A stretch of DNA of 64,000 nucleotides from Cephalopachus bancanus. Taxonomy: Eukaryota > Chordata > Mammalia > Primates > Tarsiidae. The position numbers and the translations under genes are program-made. Below, piece by piece: positions 22,488 through 33,089 of the stretch. The notes under the pieces are model-generated. The model was not told the DNA's origin. It did no database searches and saw only the letters and a list, made by a program, of their open reading frames with translations. Numbering within the stretch: position 1 is the first letter of the stretch; every line of letters begins with the position of its first letter. The stretch lies in contig JAPVLO010000519.1 of NCBI GenBank assembly GCA_027257055.1, positions 434,001 to 498,000 of the forward strand. The letters are read 5' to 3'.

Positions 22488-22690
22488 TCCTCTCAGCATT
22501 ATTGACATTTTAGACAAGATAACTAATTCTTTGTTGTGGAGGCTGTCCTATGCATTGTAGGATATTTAGCACTGTCCTTGCCTCAGTCCACTAGATGGAA
22601 ATAGTAATTGCCCAATTGTGACAACCAAAATGTCTTCACATATTGCCAAAAGTCACCTGGGGATCCAAATATTCCCCAATTTTAGTGACT
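22488..22690 (-). mobile_element. MER20 (hAT-Charlie) DNA transposon
   Basis: 'attattgacattttagac', 'ttctttgttgtggaggctgt', 'cctatgcattgtaggatatt', 'actagatggaaatag' and 'ttgtgacaaccaaaatgtct' reproduce the inverted MER20 consensus in order. MER20 is a short non-autonomous element; copies have been reported as regulatory sites in placental mammals, but nothing here shows that for this one. Confidence 0.88.
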
Positions 22691-22844
22691 GTAGATTGGG
22701 CAGTAGGAAGACGTATCTGGAGACATGAGAATAAATGTACATATTTTGAACATATATATTTTGGGCCTTTTAGTGTTTAACGTAGATAACTCACTTCTCA
22801 TACATATATAAGATTAAAGTACTTACATTCCACATTTGATTTTG

Positions 22845-23390
22845 TTTATTTTGTTTAATAAGTTACTAAGACATAATTTTAGGTGTGCAGCTCAGTGAAT
22901 TTTGACAAATATGTACTCTCACGTAACCACCATCCAGATCAAGATAGATAACATTGATTTTTTTTATTAAGTCCCCTTGTACCACTTTCCAGATAATCCC
23001 CTTGATTCCAGAGGTGACTGTTTATCTGTCTTGTGTCACCATAGATCAATTTTGTCTTTTCGAGAATTTCCTACAACTAGAATCTTAGAGGATGCAGTTA
23101 TTTGTGTCTGACTTCTTTCATTCAGCATATGTTTGACATTCATTCATGTTGCTGCATGTAGCAGTAATTTATTCTATTTATTGTTGAATAAAGATCTATT
23201 ATGTAAAACAATTTGTTTATGTATTCATGTTTTCATAAACATTTGAGTTATCTCTGGTTTTTCACTGTTGTGGATATATCTGCTACGAATATTCAAATAG
23301 AAGTATTTTCATGAATGTGTCTGCTCATTCTTGTATATAAACCTGAGAATAGAATTCTTGTATCATACCCAGTGTCTTTAAAATATTTTA
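22845..23390 (-). mobile_element. Ancient L1M fragment
   Basis: 'gtgaattttgacaaatatgt', 'gtaaccaccatccagatcaa', 'gacttctttcattcagcata' and 'tctggtttttcactgttgtg' are typical antisense L1M 3'-region text. Highly diverged. Confidence 0.7.
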
Positions 23391-23494
23391 GATGATTAAA
23401 AATTATCTTTTAGTATAGAGAAAGTCAGTTTCAGCTATTAAATCTACATGGATGGCTAAAATAAAGATCTGAAAATTTAATGAAAAAGAAAATA

Positions 23495-23755
23495 TATAAT
23501 AGTGATTAAGAACATGGGCTCTGCAGTCAACAGACTTGAATACAAGTCTTGACTCTGCTACTTAATAGCTATGTGGCTTTAGACAAGTTACTTAATGTCT
23601 GTGCCTCAATTTCCTCAGCTGTAAAATGGAGATAATAATAGTAGTTCTATCTCATAGAATTTTTGCAAGAAGTAAATGTGATAACATAGGTAAACGACCT
23701 TGCATAAATCTTGGCACATACAAAAAACTTAATAAATGTTAGTTATTACTGGTGT
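23495..23755 (+). mobile_element. MIR SINE, nearly full length
   Basis: Runs through the MIR consensus from 'tgattaagaacatgggctct' through 'tgactctgctacttaatagc', 'ctcaatttcctcagctgtaa' and 'aatggagataataatag' to the 3' end 'taataaatgttagttatta'. The best-preserved MIR in the window. Confidence 0.92.
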
Positions 23756-24266
23756 TATTATTATTGAATTGTAAATGTAACAAATGCTTTTGTTTTATGA
23801 GACATTTTATCTAATTAAATACTGTGATTCAGAAATACAGAGCACTAAATGGAATGAGAACTTGAGAAATCCAGATATAGGAAGTTGGGGGACTAGAGGT
23901 GCATATAAGGATTAAGGCTGTTAAATGTCTTGGGGCTGTGAAAGCAAAGGAAAAGGATAACTTAAGAAGAATCCTAGATGAACTGAATCAGTGGCTTAGT
24001 TGGGGTGGTTAGTCTAGTAAAAACAAATAAAAGGGTAAAAGAAAAAAGGGTTGAAGATGATTATAGGGGTTCACACAAGAGAGGCAGACTGAACTGTATG
24101 CTCAGAACAAAGGAGAGATTAGGGAATTTCTCAGGGTACAGTTTAAGACTTGATATTCTCAGTCATTTTTGCATCCTAGATTCCTATGGAAATCTTTGGA
24201 AAGCTAAAGACACTTTCTTTAGAAAGATACTACATGTTTATATCTGCACACAAAATTTTCCCTATA

Positions 24267-24325
24267 CTTTAATAGCTATGTGGCCTTAGACAAGTTACTT
24301 AGTGTCTTAGACAAGTTATTTAATA
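24267..24325 (+). repeat. Displaced copy of a MIR core segment, partly tandem
   Basis: 24267-24306 nearly repeats 23561-23600 of the upstream MIR (two substitutions and one extra base) and shares its private differences from the MIR consensus. A second partial copy follows at about 24305-24321 ('cttagacaagttatttaa'). Confidence 0.65.
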
Positions 24326-24679
24326 TAATGTTAGGAGATTTGAAGACTCCCTAAAGCCCAGACATGTACCTCCTAGCAATCTACATACGTTTGTCAAAAG
24401 AGATACTCCTAAGTCAGAAGTTGTGGGCATAGTGGGACTTACAACTGAAGAATAGATCTGAAGCACAGCCATTTCGTTAGTAAGAAATGAATGCCCCAAA
24501 GATAGGAGGAGCTGGCCTTTCTCTGGCCTTCCTAAAGAGTGAAGAAGATGGTGTGTAGAAAACGCAGACTCATGCTATGTGTGCTAAACCAAGTTCACTG
24601 AGTAACAGTGAATCTGTTTCCCTGTAATTCACCAGATATAATCATAAATATGGGTTAAAATACCCAAAGCTGCAATGAC

Positions 24680-24838
24680 TTAGAGTTTATGAAGTTTAAC
24701 TCCATCACTTTAAACATGAGAAAGTTGGGTTAGGAAGGAGTTTGTCTAAATGCATATGGCTACTTAGTAGCCGAGAGAGATTAGAATCTTGGTTTTCTGA
24801 CTCCTAGTCCAGGTGTTTTCTAACATACAGCATTGCCT
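24680..24838 (-). mobile_element. MIR SINE (old)
   Basis: 'taaacatgagaaagttgggt', 'gcatatggctacttagtagc', 'ttagaatcttggttttctga' and 'ctcctagtccaggtgttttc' follow the inverted MIR order. Confidence 0.72.
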
Positions 24839-24990
24839 GGTCTCCCTCTTGTGTTTAGAAAGTAGCTAAGGAAATTAGAAAACATTTTAGAGTACTCTAG
24901 ATGTTGAAGCATAAATCCTTCAAAAGGTTTTAACCAGAGAGTAACTGATTGAGCATATAGGTTAGCAAGATGGCTAATAGTTGATTTTTT

Positions 24991-25034
24991 TTTAATGGTT
25001 GATTCCATGTTTTTGCTATTGTGAAAAATGTTGC
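24991..25034 (-). mobile_element. Micro-insertion derived from L1 ORF2 3' region
   Basis: 44 bp lie between perfect 15-bp direct repeats 'aatagttgatttttt' (24976-24990 and 25035-25049). The insert is antisense to L1 ORF2 text also seen at 51545-51570 ('cacaatagcaaaaacatgga'). Read in L1 sense it ends in a run of A before the repeat, like a poly(A)-tailed insertion that lacks the normal 3'UTR. Confidence 0.6.
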
Positions 25035-25509
25035 AATAGTTGATTTTTTGTTGCCTGTTTTCTCTGAGTGAAGCTTCATTGTGATGCTAGGGTTATGGAA
25101 TAGGACTAATAATGTTATTTTTGCTTTAAATACATGGAAATATATATATTTTATAGTCTAAAGTATATGTTTTAATATCATGATATATTCGAATATGCAA
25201 GACGAAGCCATGTTGACTTACTGCTGAAGGAAACAGGCTTGTTGCTCAACAAAAATCACTTAGATGTGTATCTCTGTGCTTGAACATTTTGTTTTTTTGT
25301 TTGTTTTTTGCTTGTACAATTTTAAGAGCCAGGAGAAAGGTGTCGGATGTACAATAGACTGCTTAACATTGATTACCTCGTGAAATTGGGATTGGTGGAA
25401 TGGAGGAAATAGACGAGTTGATAGAAGATGATAACTTTTGTTTTATAAAAAACGTATCACATTAAAATATAGCTTAAAAATGCAGTGGTATTTTAATGGG
25501 ATTCTGTAC

Positions 25510-25600
25510 TTTTGTTCATTCAACAACTCTATTGAACACATTCTCTATAGAAGGTTATGTTCCAGATGCTCTTGAACATATAATAAGGCCTGACATATGG
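25510..25600 (-). mobile_element. L2 3'-end fragment (weak)
   Basis: 'ttcattcaacaactctattg' then 'aacacattctctatag' and 'tgttccagatgctcttg' resemble an inverted L2 3' end. Short and diverged. Confidence 0.4.
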
Positions 25601-25694
25601 GTTCATGCTTTTAATCTTATAATCTATATAGAAAGCTTAGATATATGCATAAAACTACCATATTAGAGAATGAATGTGTTAAGTGAGTGATGTA

Positions 25695-26043
25695 GATACA
25701 GGTTGAGCATTTTCAGTCTGAAAATCTGAAATCCAAAATACTTCAAAATTCAAAATTTTTGAGTGCTGATATGATGCCACAAGTGGAAAATTCTGTACTT
25801 GACCTCACATGATGGGTTGCAGTTAAAACTTTGTTTCATGCATGAAATTATTAAAAATATTCTGTAAAATTATCTTCAGGCTATATGTATAAGGTGTATG
25901 TGAAACATAAATAATTTTCATGTTTATACTTGGGGCTCATCCCCAAGATATCTCATTATGTATATGAAAATATTACAAAGTATGAAAAAATCTGAAACTT
26001 TTGGTTTCAAACATTTCAAATAGGGAATACTCAATCTGTGTAT
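25695..26043. mobile_element. Tigger-like (TcMar) MER-type DNA transposon
   Basis: Ends are inverted repeats: 'tacaggttgagcatttt' at the left and 'gaatactcaatctgtgta' at the right (reverse complement 'tacacagattgagtattc'). Inside is 'ctgaaaatctgaaatccaaa', typical of this MER group with repeated 'aaatccgaaa' text. TA dinucleotides border both ends, fitting mariner-superfamily target use. I cannot name the subfamily from memory. Confidence 0.75.
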
Positions 26044-26339
26044 ATGCCATTATAATTCAAGAGGAGGATGAATTGCTTGCAGTTGAAATAGTCAGGAAAA
26101 CATTGTAGAAAGGCTAGTTTTTAAAAAGATGAACCTTGAAAGATAACCGTGGTTAACAGTTTTAGTTATAAAATAATAATAGATGTCAAAAATAAATAGT
26201 ATAGCAGTGTATCCTTGTTACATTCATTTTCTATATACATATGTATTATGTACTTACAGACTTTTTATAGATTGCTTCATACTTTATTTAATGCCTGGCA
26301 ACCTCATTTAAAAATATTGTCGACATGCTTTCATGTAAA

Positions 26340-26960
26340 TATATAATTATTTTTAACAACTTTATAGAATTCCATTTTATAGCTATATTATAATTTATTG
26401 AACTAACCCTTCATTGGTGGATATTATGAATTTTGGAGAGTTTATTGCTATTACAAACAATGCTGCCAAAACACTCTTGTACATTTATTTTTGTATATTA
26501 GTGTGAGTTTTCTTCTGTAGAAGAGACTCATTTGAAGTGCAATTTCCAGGTCCAAAGGTATGAGTGATTTTGATTTTGTTAGGTGTTATCCAATTTACCT
26601 TCAAATAGTGTTCAGCCATTTATATTTCCACCAACAGTTTGTGCAAGTTTCTTTTTATTCACATTCTTCCCAAGCATAATACTCTTAGTTTTACTTGTTG
26701 CTATTCTGATACATAACATATAGTATTTCATTATTTTTATTGGTATTTATTTGTGAATAAGGTAGCATCTTATATGCTTTTGGGGCATTTAAACTTCCTT
26801 TTCAGTAAATTTTTTTCTTCTGCTGAGCATTTTTTCTATTGAGTTGATGATTTTTATGAGTTCTTTGTACATTAAAGAATTTCTATTTTGTTAAATATGT
26901 TGAAAACATATTTTCCAATTTGTTTTGTCTAGACTCTCTGTTTTTTGTTTTGTTTTGTTT
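26340..26960 (-). mobile_element. Ancient L1M fragment
   Basis: 'acaactttatagaattccat', 'cattggtggatattatgaat', 'tgctattacaaacaatgctg', 'tatttccaccaacagtttgt' and 'tgagttctttgtacattaaa' follow the antisense order of an L1M ORF2 3' end. Confidence 0.8.
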
Positions 26961-27469
26961 TTGCCATGTAGAGGTTTTAAAGTTAAATAATTGAACTCTC
27001 TGCTTTAATAGCTATTCTTACCTTTTGGGAAAGGCTTTGAATGGGTGGTTTATATGAGAGAGATATGAGTTGTGAACTGTAGGCTTGAATATCTGACTAG
27101 AGTTTGACTTTATCATGCTCATGTAAGAAGCCATTATGGGAGATGGGAAATGGTAGGGTTTTAAGATTGGTTTGGCATTATGAGCAAGTGGCTACTGCAG
27201 GGAAAAAAAAGAATAGAATCAGGAAGATCAGTTAGGAGGCTAATGCATTATTAGTTGAGTGTGCTGGGAAAAAAATCTCATCTGGGGCTGTTGTGGTGTG
27301 CTTGGAAAGATTTTAAGAGACATTCCAAAGGAATTATTGACTGAATGCTGTGACTTGCCTGGGTGATGGTAGAGTTGCTAATTATTCTGAACTTAGATGT
27401 TTGTGATTCCATTAAATAAAATGGGGGCCTATTTATTGATCTGAAATATAAATACATTTTTCCTGCTTA

Positions 27470-28006
27470 GTTCAATTCACCAAACATTTACTGTGAGCTG
27501 CTATATGCCAGTCCCTATATGCCAGCTGGAGACATAAAGATACACATGGACTTCAGCCTCATGGAATTTATAGTCTAGGAGGGAAAGCAGACAAATGTGT
27601 AATCCAAACATTGCATTGCAGTGTGCCAAGTGAAGTAAGAGAAATATGTACTCTATGACAAGGTAGTACAGAGGAAGCGGGGGGGGGGTGTCTGGGAGGT
27701 CAAGCAGGGTATCACAGAAAATGGTACATATGAGAACATTTGTAAAGCGTGAAGAGGGGTTTGCCAAATGAAAAAGAGGGAAAGAATATTTCAAGAAGTG
27801 TGAACAGAACTGCAAAAGCACAGAGGTCTGGAACGTAGTGGTATGTTTAAAGAGACTTGTGAGTATTAATAGCTGAGTATGACAAGTTTAAACTCTTAGT
27901 GGGAATAATAAGAAATATGGCTGAAGTGGCAAATAAAGACCAGACTATGGAGGGCTTTGTATTCCCTGCCAAAGATCTTGGAGCCTGAAACAATGGAAGG
28001 ATTTTA
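27470..28006 (-). mobile_element. L2 LINE 3' part, left of AluJ
   Basis: Reads as inverted L2: 'caccaaacatttactgtgag', 'ctcatggaatttatagtcta', 'gcaaaagcacagaggtctgg', 'actatggagggctttgtatt'. A G9 run lies near 27680. The element continues at 28323 after the AluJ. Confidence 0.8.
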
Positions 28007-28306
28007 TTTCACGTATGTGTGTATTTATTTAAGTCAGGGTTTCACTCTCCTAGGCTGGAGTGCAGTGGCATGATTATGGCTCAACACTGCCTCAACATCC
28101 TGGGCTCAGGTAATCCTTCTGCCTCAGCCTCCCAAGTAGCTGGGATTACTGGCATTCACCATCACGTTGGCTATTTTTTAATTTTTTGTAGAGATGAGGT
28201 CTCGCTATGTTGCTTAGGCAGGTCTTGAACTCCTGTGATCAAACAATCCTCCTGCCTCAGCCTCCCAATGTGCTGGGGTTACAGGCATGAGCTACCACAC
28301 TTGACC
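28007..28306 (-). mobile_element. Old AluJ-like SINE
   Basis: Differs from the six young Alus: it has 'atgattatggctcaacactg', 'tgtagagatgaggtctcgct' and 'aactcctgtgatcaaacaat', typical of AluJ. TSD 'caatggaaggatttta' at 27991-28006 and 'caatagaaggatttta' at 28307-28322. It sits in an L2 copy. Its presence supports a haplorhine genome. Confidence 0.88.
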
Positions 28307-28450
28307 CAATAGAAGGATTTTAAACAGGGTAATTAATTAGCTCACAGTTTAGTAAGATAACCTCTCCTTGGAGGAGTGTGAGACTAGTCAGTGAAACTAG
28401 TTAGTAGGCAAATGCAAGAAGTAGTGAGGGCCTGAGTTTGGGCAGGGGAA
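28307..28450 (-). mobile_element. L2 LINE, right of AluJ
   Basis: 'gattttaaacagggtaatta' continues the inverted L2 text ('ggttttaagcagggg...gatctga') broken by the AluJ; 'agttagtaggcaaatgcaag' follows the 'aggaggctattgcag' step. Confidence 0.65.
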
Positions 28451-28655
28451 AAGAGTTGAGCCAATTTCTGAAAGATTCAGGAAAATCTAAGTTACATATA
28501 ATTTATGGAAGGTGTGAATTTTGACTAATTGTTTTTCCTGAGGCAGTTTTTAACGGGTCTGATAATATAGTTTCTACTGTGACTTTTAACGTAGTGAATG
28601 TAAAGTGAGGGATAGGAGTGGAAAGCACCGAGTTATTAATCTTGAGCTTAAAATA

Positions 28656-28885
28656 CTGGTTCTCAATTTGTTTTGTGCCTTCATGTGGTGAAATTGATAC
28701 CCATCAGTAACATCACTCATTACCTTGTGGTCATTTTAAACTTGGAAGAGGGAAGTGGGATCAGTATGAGGGAAGTTATAGAGTCTCCCAGGGAGTATGT
28801 ATAGTTTGAAAAAGTCCCCTGGGAATTCTGCTGTGCACCACTTCTCCAAACACACATATTTGAGAATCACTGGTGTGTTTTCAGC
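28656..28885. mobile_element. MER5-like hAT (Charlie) DNA transposon remnant
   Basis: 'ctggttctcaatttg' at the left and 'tatttgagaatcactgg' at the right form the inverted termini typical of MER5/Charlie elements. 'cccctgggaattctgctgtg' fits their interior. Subfamily not assigned. Confidence 0.6.
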
Positions 28886-28897
28886 ATTGGTAATAGA

Positions 28898-28946
28898 ATA
28901 TACACACACCCATGCACACACACACATATACATACACATACAAACA
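28898..28946 (+). repeat. (CA)n microsatellite, interrupted
   Basis: 'acacacacccatgcacacac' followed by CA/TA mixed units to 28946. Confidence 0.85.
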
Positions 28947-29075
28947 GCTGGCAAATGAATTCACATTCATATAAGGAATGTATATAGGCCTGTATTAAGA
29001 TAGCCCCTAGTTACAGATTAATAGGAAACTGCATCATTACACTCTAGTTTTCTTCTCTGTGATGCTGTGATTTTT

Positions 29076-29360
29076 TTTTTTTTTTGAGTTGGGAGTCTCA
29101 CTCTGTCGCCCAGACTGGAGTGCAGTGGCTGCTCCCGGCCACCGCAGCCTCGACCTGCTGGGCTCCGGCGATCCTTCCGCCTCAGTCTTCCGAGTAGCTG
29201 GAACTACAGGCACGTGCTACCACGCCCGGCTGATTTTTTGATTTATTGTAGAGATGAGGTCTCGCTGCCCAGGCGGGTCTCGAACCCGCGGGCTCAGGCA
29301 ATCCACTCACCTCAGCCTCCCAAAGGTGCGGGATTACAGGCTGAGCCACCGAGCCCAGCA
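29076..29360 (-). mobile_element. Lineage-specific dimeric Alu SINE
   Basis: Minus-strand copy with a T-run at its left. Perfect 14-bp TSD 'atgctgtgattttt' at 29062-29075 and 29361-29374. The B-box hairpin (29272-29292 on the opposite strand) is perfect. One base of the right-arm palindrome is changed. Confidence 0.95.
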
Positions 29361-29374
29361 ATGCTGTGATTTTT

Positions 29375-30010
29375 AATGTATTTCTGATAAATATAAACCA
29401 ACTCATTGGGAAAAAGTTAACCCATGGGGAGAGAGTTAAAGGAAAAAGCCTGGCAAAAATTGTCAGTCTACACAGAAGGGGTTATAAGATGACTAATTAC
29501 TTTCATTCTGATGTGAATTTTGAGCTGGCTGCTCTTGTAAAACTTCTATCGGGTACAGCAAATAAGATAGCAAGTGCAGTATCTGATAGTGGAGTGTGAA
29601 GAGCACTCTCTTTAGAACAAGGTCATTCACTGTGGTAATGCAGACTGTCAGGGAGGCAATATTTGGGACATCTGAAGTAACACCTGTAGGGCCAGTGTCA
29701 ACTCAGCAAAATGGCAATTTTTCTCCAGTTTCTTCTACCTCCTCCTTGTGGTATCAGTTTCCTACCTCATCTGCCGAGCACCAATATGCCAATATTGTAC
29801 ATCTTTTCATCACATGATCCATGCTTTTCATAACGTGCTTTCAGTAGAAATATGTTCATATTGTGGTGAAAATAATGAGCAGAAATTTAGGTTGAATCAG
29901 CCCTCTAAATGTGTAAATAACAAATACTGAGAGAAGTATTTGATTTTTAATAATGTTGTAAGCCAGTACAGCTCACAGGCCAATACCATTTGGTACACAG
30001 GCATAGTCCC
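29375..30010. other. Unique noncoding DNA
   Basis: No recognised repeat. Two 73-77-codon frames (29366-29599 and 29596-29817) overlap by a few bases, but neither has a recognisable domain, and the first begins at the Alu edge. I find no support for a gene. Confidence 0.4.
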
Positions 30011-30019
30011 ATCCTTCCT

Positions 30020-30115
30020 CATAATGTTTACAGTTTAGTAGGGGAGATGGACAATGAACAAACAGTTGTAATCATGATGGCTTTTACCAGAGGGATATAG
30101 GTAATGAGTCTTGAA
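30020..30115 (-). mobile_element. L2 3'-region fragment (weak)
   Basis: 'aatgtttacagtttagtagg' and 'ggagatggacaatgaacaaa' match the inverted L2 step 'gagcttacattctagtgggggagacagacaataaacaa'. Confidence 0.55.
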
Positions 30116-30377
30116 CTGTGGGATGCTTAGGCAGAAGCAAAAAGTGAAGATATTTTGGGTAGAGTTGTTGAAGATTCTTTTCTAATACACTTTAAAAATC
30201 TACCCTCAAATGATCAGGGCACTTATCCTCAGCCTACCTATCAGGATTCCAGCTTGGGGATGCACTTGCCATCATACTGCAGAGAACCATAGCTTTCTAT
30301 TCGGTTTGGGTTTTTTCATTTAAACTCTTCTCTTGGCTAGTGTGTAAGACATCATAAAAGTGGGGAAGAACAGCAAT

Positions 30378-30482
30378 ATAACAATTTATATATATTGTTA
30401 TACATATTTATAACAATATATGTAAAATATAGATCATATTCTATAATATCGTTATATCTTTAATGTAGAAATTCATTATATA
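30378..30482. repeat. AT-rich palindromic tract
   Basis: 'aacaatttatatatattgtt' is an imperfect palindrome and is followed by 'aacaatatatgtaaaatata'. It could extrude a hairpin. It is probably a decayed (AT)n locus. Confidence 0.55.
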
Positions 30483-30484
30483 TT

Positions 30485-31905
30485 CCTTTTAAAGATAATC
30501 CATTAAGAGAGAAACACATCAAAGACAAAAAGAAAAATAAATATGGCTGAAACTGACTGCATTTATGCGTGAATCTTTCTTATACTTTGTCCGAAGGAAG
30601 TGGTTTATTTCCCTCTATCTTGTCACTTTTTTATTTGAGTCATTTTAATTCACACTTGTCATATAGCCTTTATACCAGAAAACTCTTCCTACCTCTTTCA
30701 CTGAAGGGTCTATTATATACCACATATACCATCATCTTTGCTCATTTATAGAACTGTGCTTGGGAAACTCACATGCTCCAGAAACTAATTTGGCAGAAAT
30801 CCAAGAAGTTCAGGAGGTAATATGTTTGAGATTGGGGGTCATTTTAAGTTCCATTTCCCAGTAATCTTGTGAAAAAGTATCAGGTGCAGACTTTTAAAAA
30901 GGTTATTTTTTTTTTCTCAGATTGTAAATTCTGACCTCAGATTATCTTCTCCTCATAAACTGCCACAGGGTCTTGATACTTCCAGATACTCCCCCAATTA
31001 ATTCATTATTTGTAATAAACAAACTTCTTACTGGAATATTCAGGTTCAGTCTGTGCTTGCATTTAGTGTTGCTTTGCATATCTGAGGCTACAATTTCTAA
31101 CTCTGAAAATCTTTGAGCATGATACTTAGTTTAAAGTGTATTCCTGTAGTAAAATTATTTATAATCCTGCTTTATTATTGGTGTCAATGAGTTGTTGAAC
31201 ATGAATTCACACATAGTTAGTGGGGATGGTGCAGCCATGTGCATTCTTTGCTCCTGTATTTGGCACCATTACTAGACTAGGCTAGCATAATCAGAAACTG
31301 AAAGTGGTAATTCCAATTGCTGTTACCTACTGACTCCTTTAGGGTAAATCTTATTCTGTTGTTTTTTCAGTATCGTGACCCAATGAGATAAGCCTGCTTA
31401 GACACAGGATTATAAGAATACTTATCGGATTGACAATTCAAAGAATCTAATTCTAGATTGGTGATCAACAGGTTTTTATATTCATGATTGCCAGAAGGTT
31501 AAAATGATGTGGAGACCATGGCAAGAAGATGGAGTCTAGGGTTATGCTTGGTCAGAAGTAAGCCAATGTTCTGGAATCTAGACATATGGCCATTGTGAAG
31601 AGAAGAAATCAGGTATATCAGGTCAAGAAAGTCAGAAATCCAGAAATTTAAGTAGTTTAAGATCAAGAACAACAGGAACACAGGGTTAAGTTCTATTCTA
31701 ATCAGGTATTATTTACCTTCTGGATTTTTTGGTAGTTCAGATTGAGTGTAGAATTTCTGATTGGGTGGAGATAGACCCTGATTCATGGGTATGATCAGGG
31801 AAATAACTAAAAATATATTTTCACCTGACTAGAGAAGGACTAGGAGAGGCTGGATTCTGAAATAATTCTTAGTCAAATGAAAATTGAGGTTGGAATGATA
31901 ATCCC
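30485..31905. other. Unique noncoding DNA
   Basis: No recognised gene or repeat. A purine-rich, low-divergence-looking stretch at 31495-31690 has no match I know. Confidence 0.45.
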
Positions 31906-31909
31906 AATA

Positions 31910-32110
31910 ATGTTAATGATAACAGCAAATATTGACCATTTAAGTGTTGACCTGTTTCATCTCATTTCATCCTTATCTAATGTGTGGGTATTATTAATAT
32001 ACCCATTTTTATAAATGGGAAAATAGAGGCTCAGAAAACTTTTGAAATTTTCCTCAAAATCAATCAGCTAATTAAGTTGCTGAGCAAGGATTCAGAGTGC
32101 CTATTTGTTT
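31910..32110 (-). mobile_element. MIR SINE (old)
   Basis: 'gataacagcaaatattgacc', 'catttttataaatgggaaaa' and 'tagaggctcagaaaact' follow the inverted MIR order from 3' end to core. Confidence 0.75.
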
Positions 32111-32129
32111 GATCCTGTATAGACTTACC

Positions 32130-32980
32130 TTATCCCCATGGTACCACTTACCCACACAACAAATGAAGATCTTCATGAGCAGAAAGAAGCATTGTAAAAA
32201 GGGTAAAGTGGCTGATTTTACTAATGCTTTGACTCTCTTTTCTGCTCTTTCTCTTGATATCTGCCTGATGGTCTTTTGCTTGAGTCTGGTGGTCAACTCA
32301 ACAGGCATCTTCTGGGGCACTAACTCTTTGCCTAGTATTATCCTGGGCCATCTGGGGTTATCTTTCCCATATGTTTTCACTAAAATGAAAGCATACAAGA
32401 ATAGTAACATATAACTTCAGTAGATTATACCTAAATCTGTGGTGTGATTTCTTAATGTAATTGATTCGTTGGACTCATTTGTTAATAACTCTTCATCTTT
32501 GACTGATTGCAGGCTTGGTTAAAAGCAATACTCTAGTAATGTTGCATTCCAGGTTCTATTACTTGTTTATTCTAGAGAGAATCTTGGTTGCCTTTGTTTC
32601 AGATAAGCCCTTCTTGTCCAATTGCTGCTTTTCAGGTACCTGAGGCATTGCTATCATGTCTTTTAGGTCTACAGGAGCACTCTGACTTATGAAGCTGGAT
32701 TTCTAGAGCAGTAACCTCTATTTCAGTTCAAGAGTCAGTTTCGTATCTTTCACTTAGTGTGTGGGCCTATCTATATAGATGTCTGGTTTTGATATCATGG
32801 CATTTTATGATACTAGTCTGGATAATACATACAGGATTCAAGACAAGTTTGACTAATAGAGTCTTCAGATTAACTTCAGAGTCACAGATCTGTCAGGGCC
32901 ATTAGTTTCATGAACTGTTCATTCTACCCTACTTTCAGTAAGCCTTACATCTCTACCTCCAACATTCTGTGTAGCCTATC
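32130..32980. other. Unique noncoding DNA
   Basis: No recognised element. Two opposite-strand frames of 105-112 codons overlap at 32072-32414. Neither has a motif, and the minus one starts within MIR sequence, so I do not call a gene. Confidence 0.4.
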
Positions 32981-32989
32981 ATTTATGTT

Positions 32990-33085
32990 CTGGTTCCTCA
33001 TTTTCTCAGGCTGTAAAATGGGGATAATCATTCTTATGTCTTCCTTGCTCACAGGGGTAGCAGGAGGATGAATGTGTTCTGCTGT
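32990..33085 (+). mobile_element. MIR SINE fragment
   Basis: 'ggttcctcattttctcaggc' then 'tgtaaaatggggataatcat' matches the MIR 3' half. Confidence 0.7.
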
Positions 33086-33089
33086 GGAA

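Noticed and set aside
29366..29930. Series of overlapping 60-77-codon frames as a small gene
   Set aside because: The first starts at an Alu boundary, none has a known motif, and codon usage looks like AT-rich noncoding DNA.
32072..32414. Overlapping opposite-strand frames of 105-112 codons as a gene
   Set aside because: No domain, no splice or promoter context, and the minus-strand frame begins in MIR sequence.
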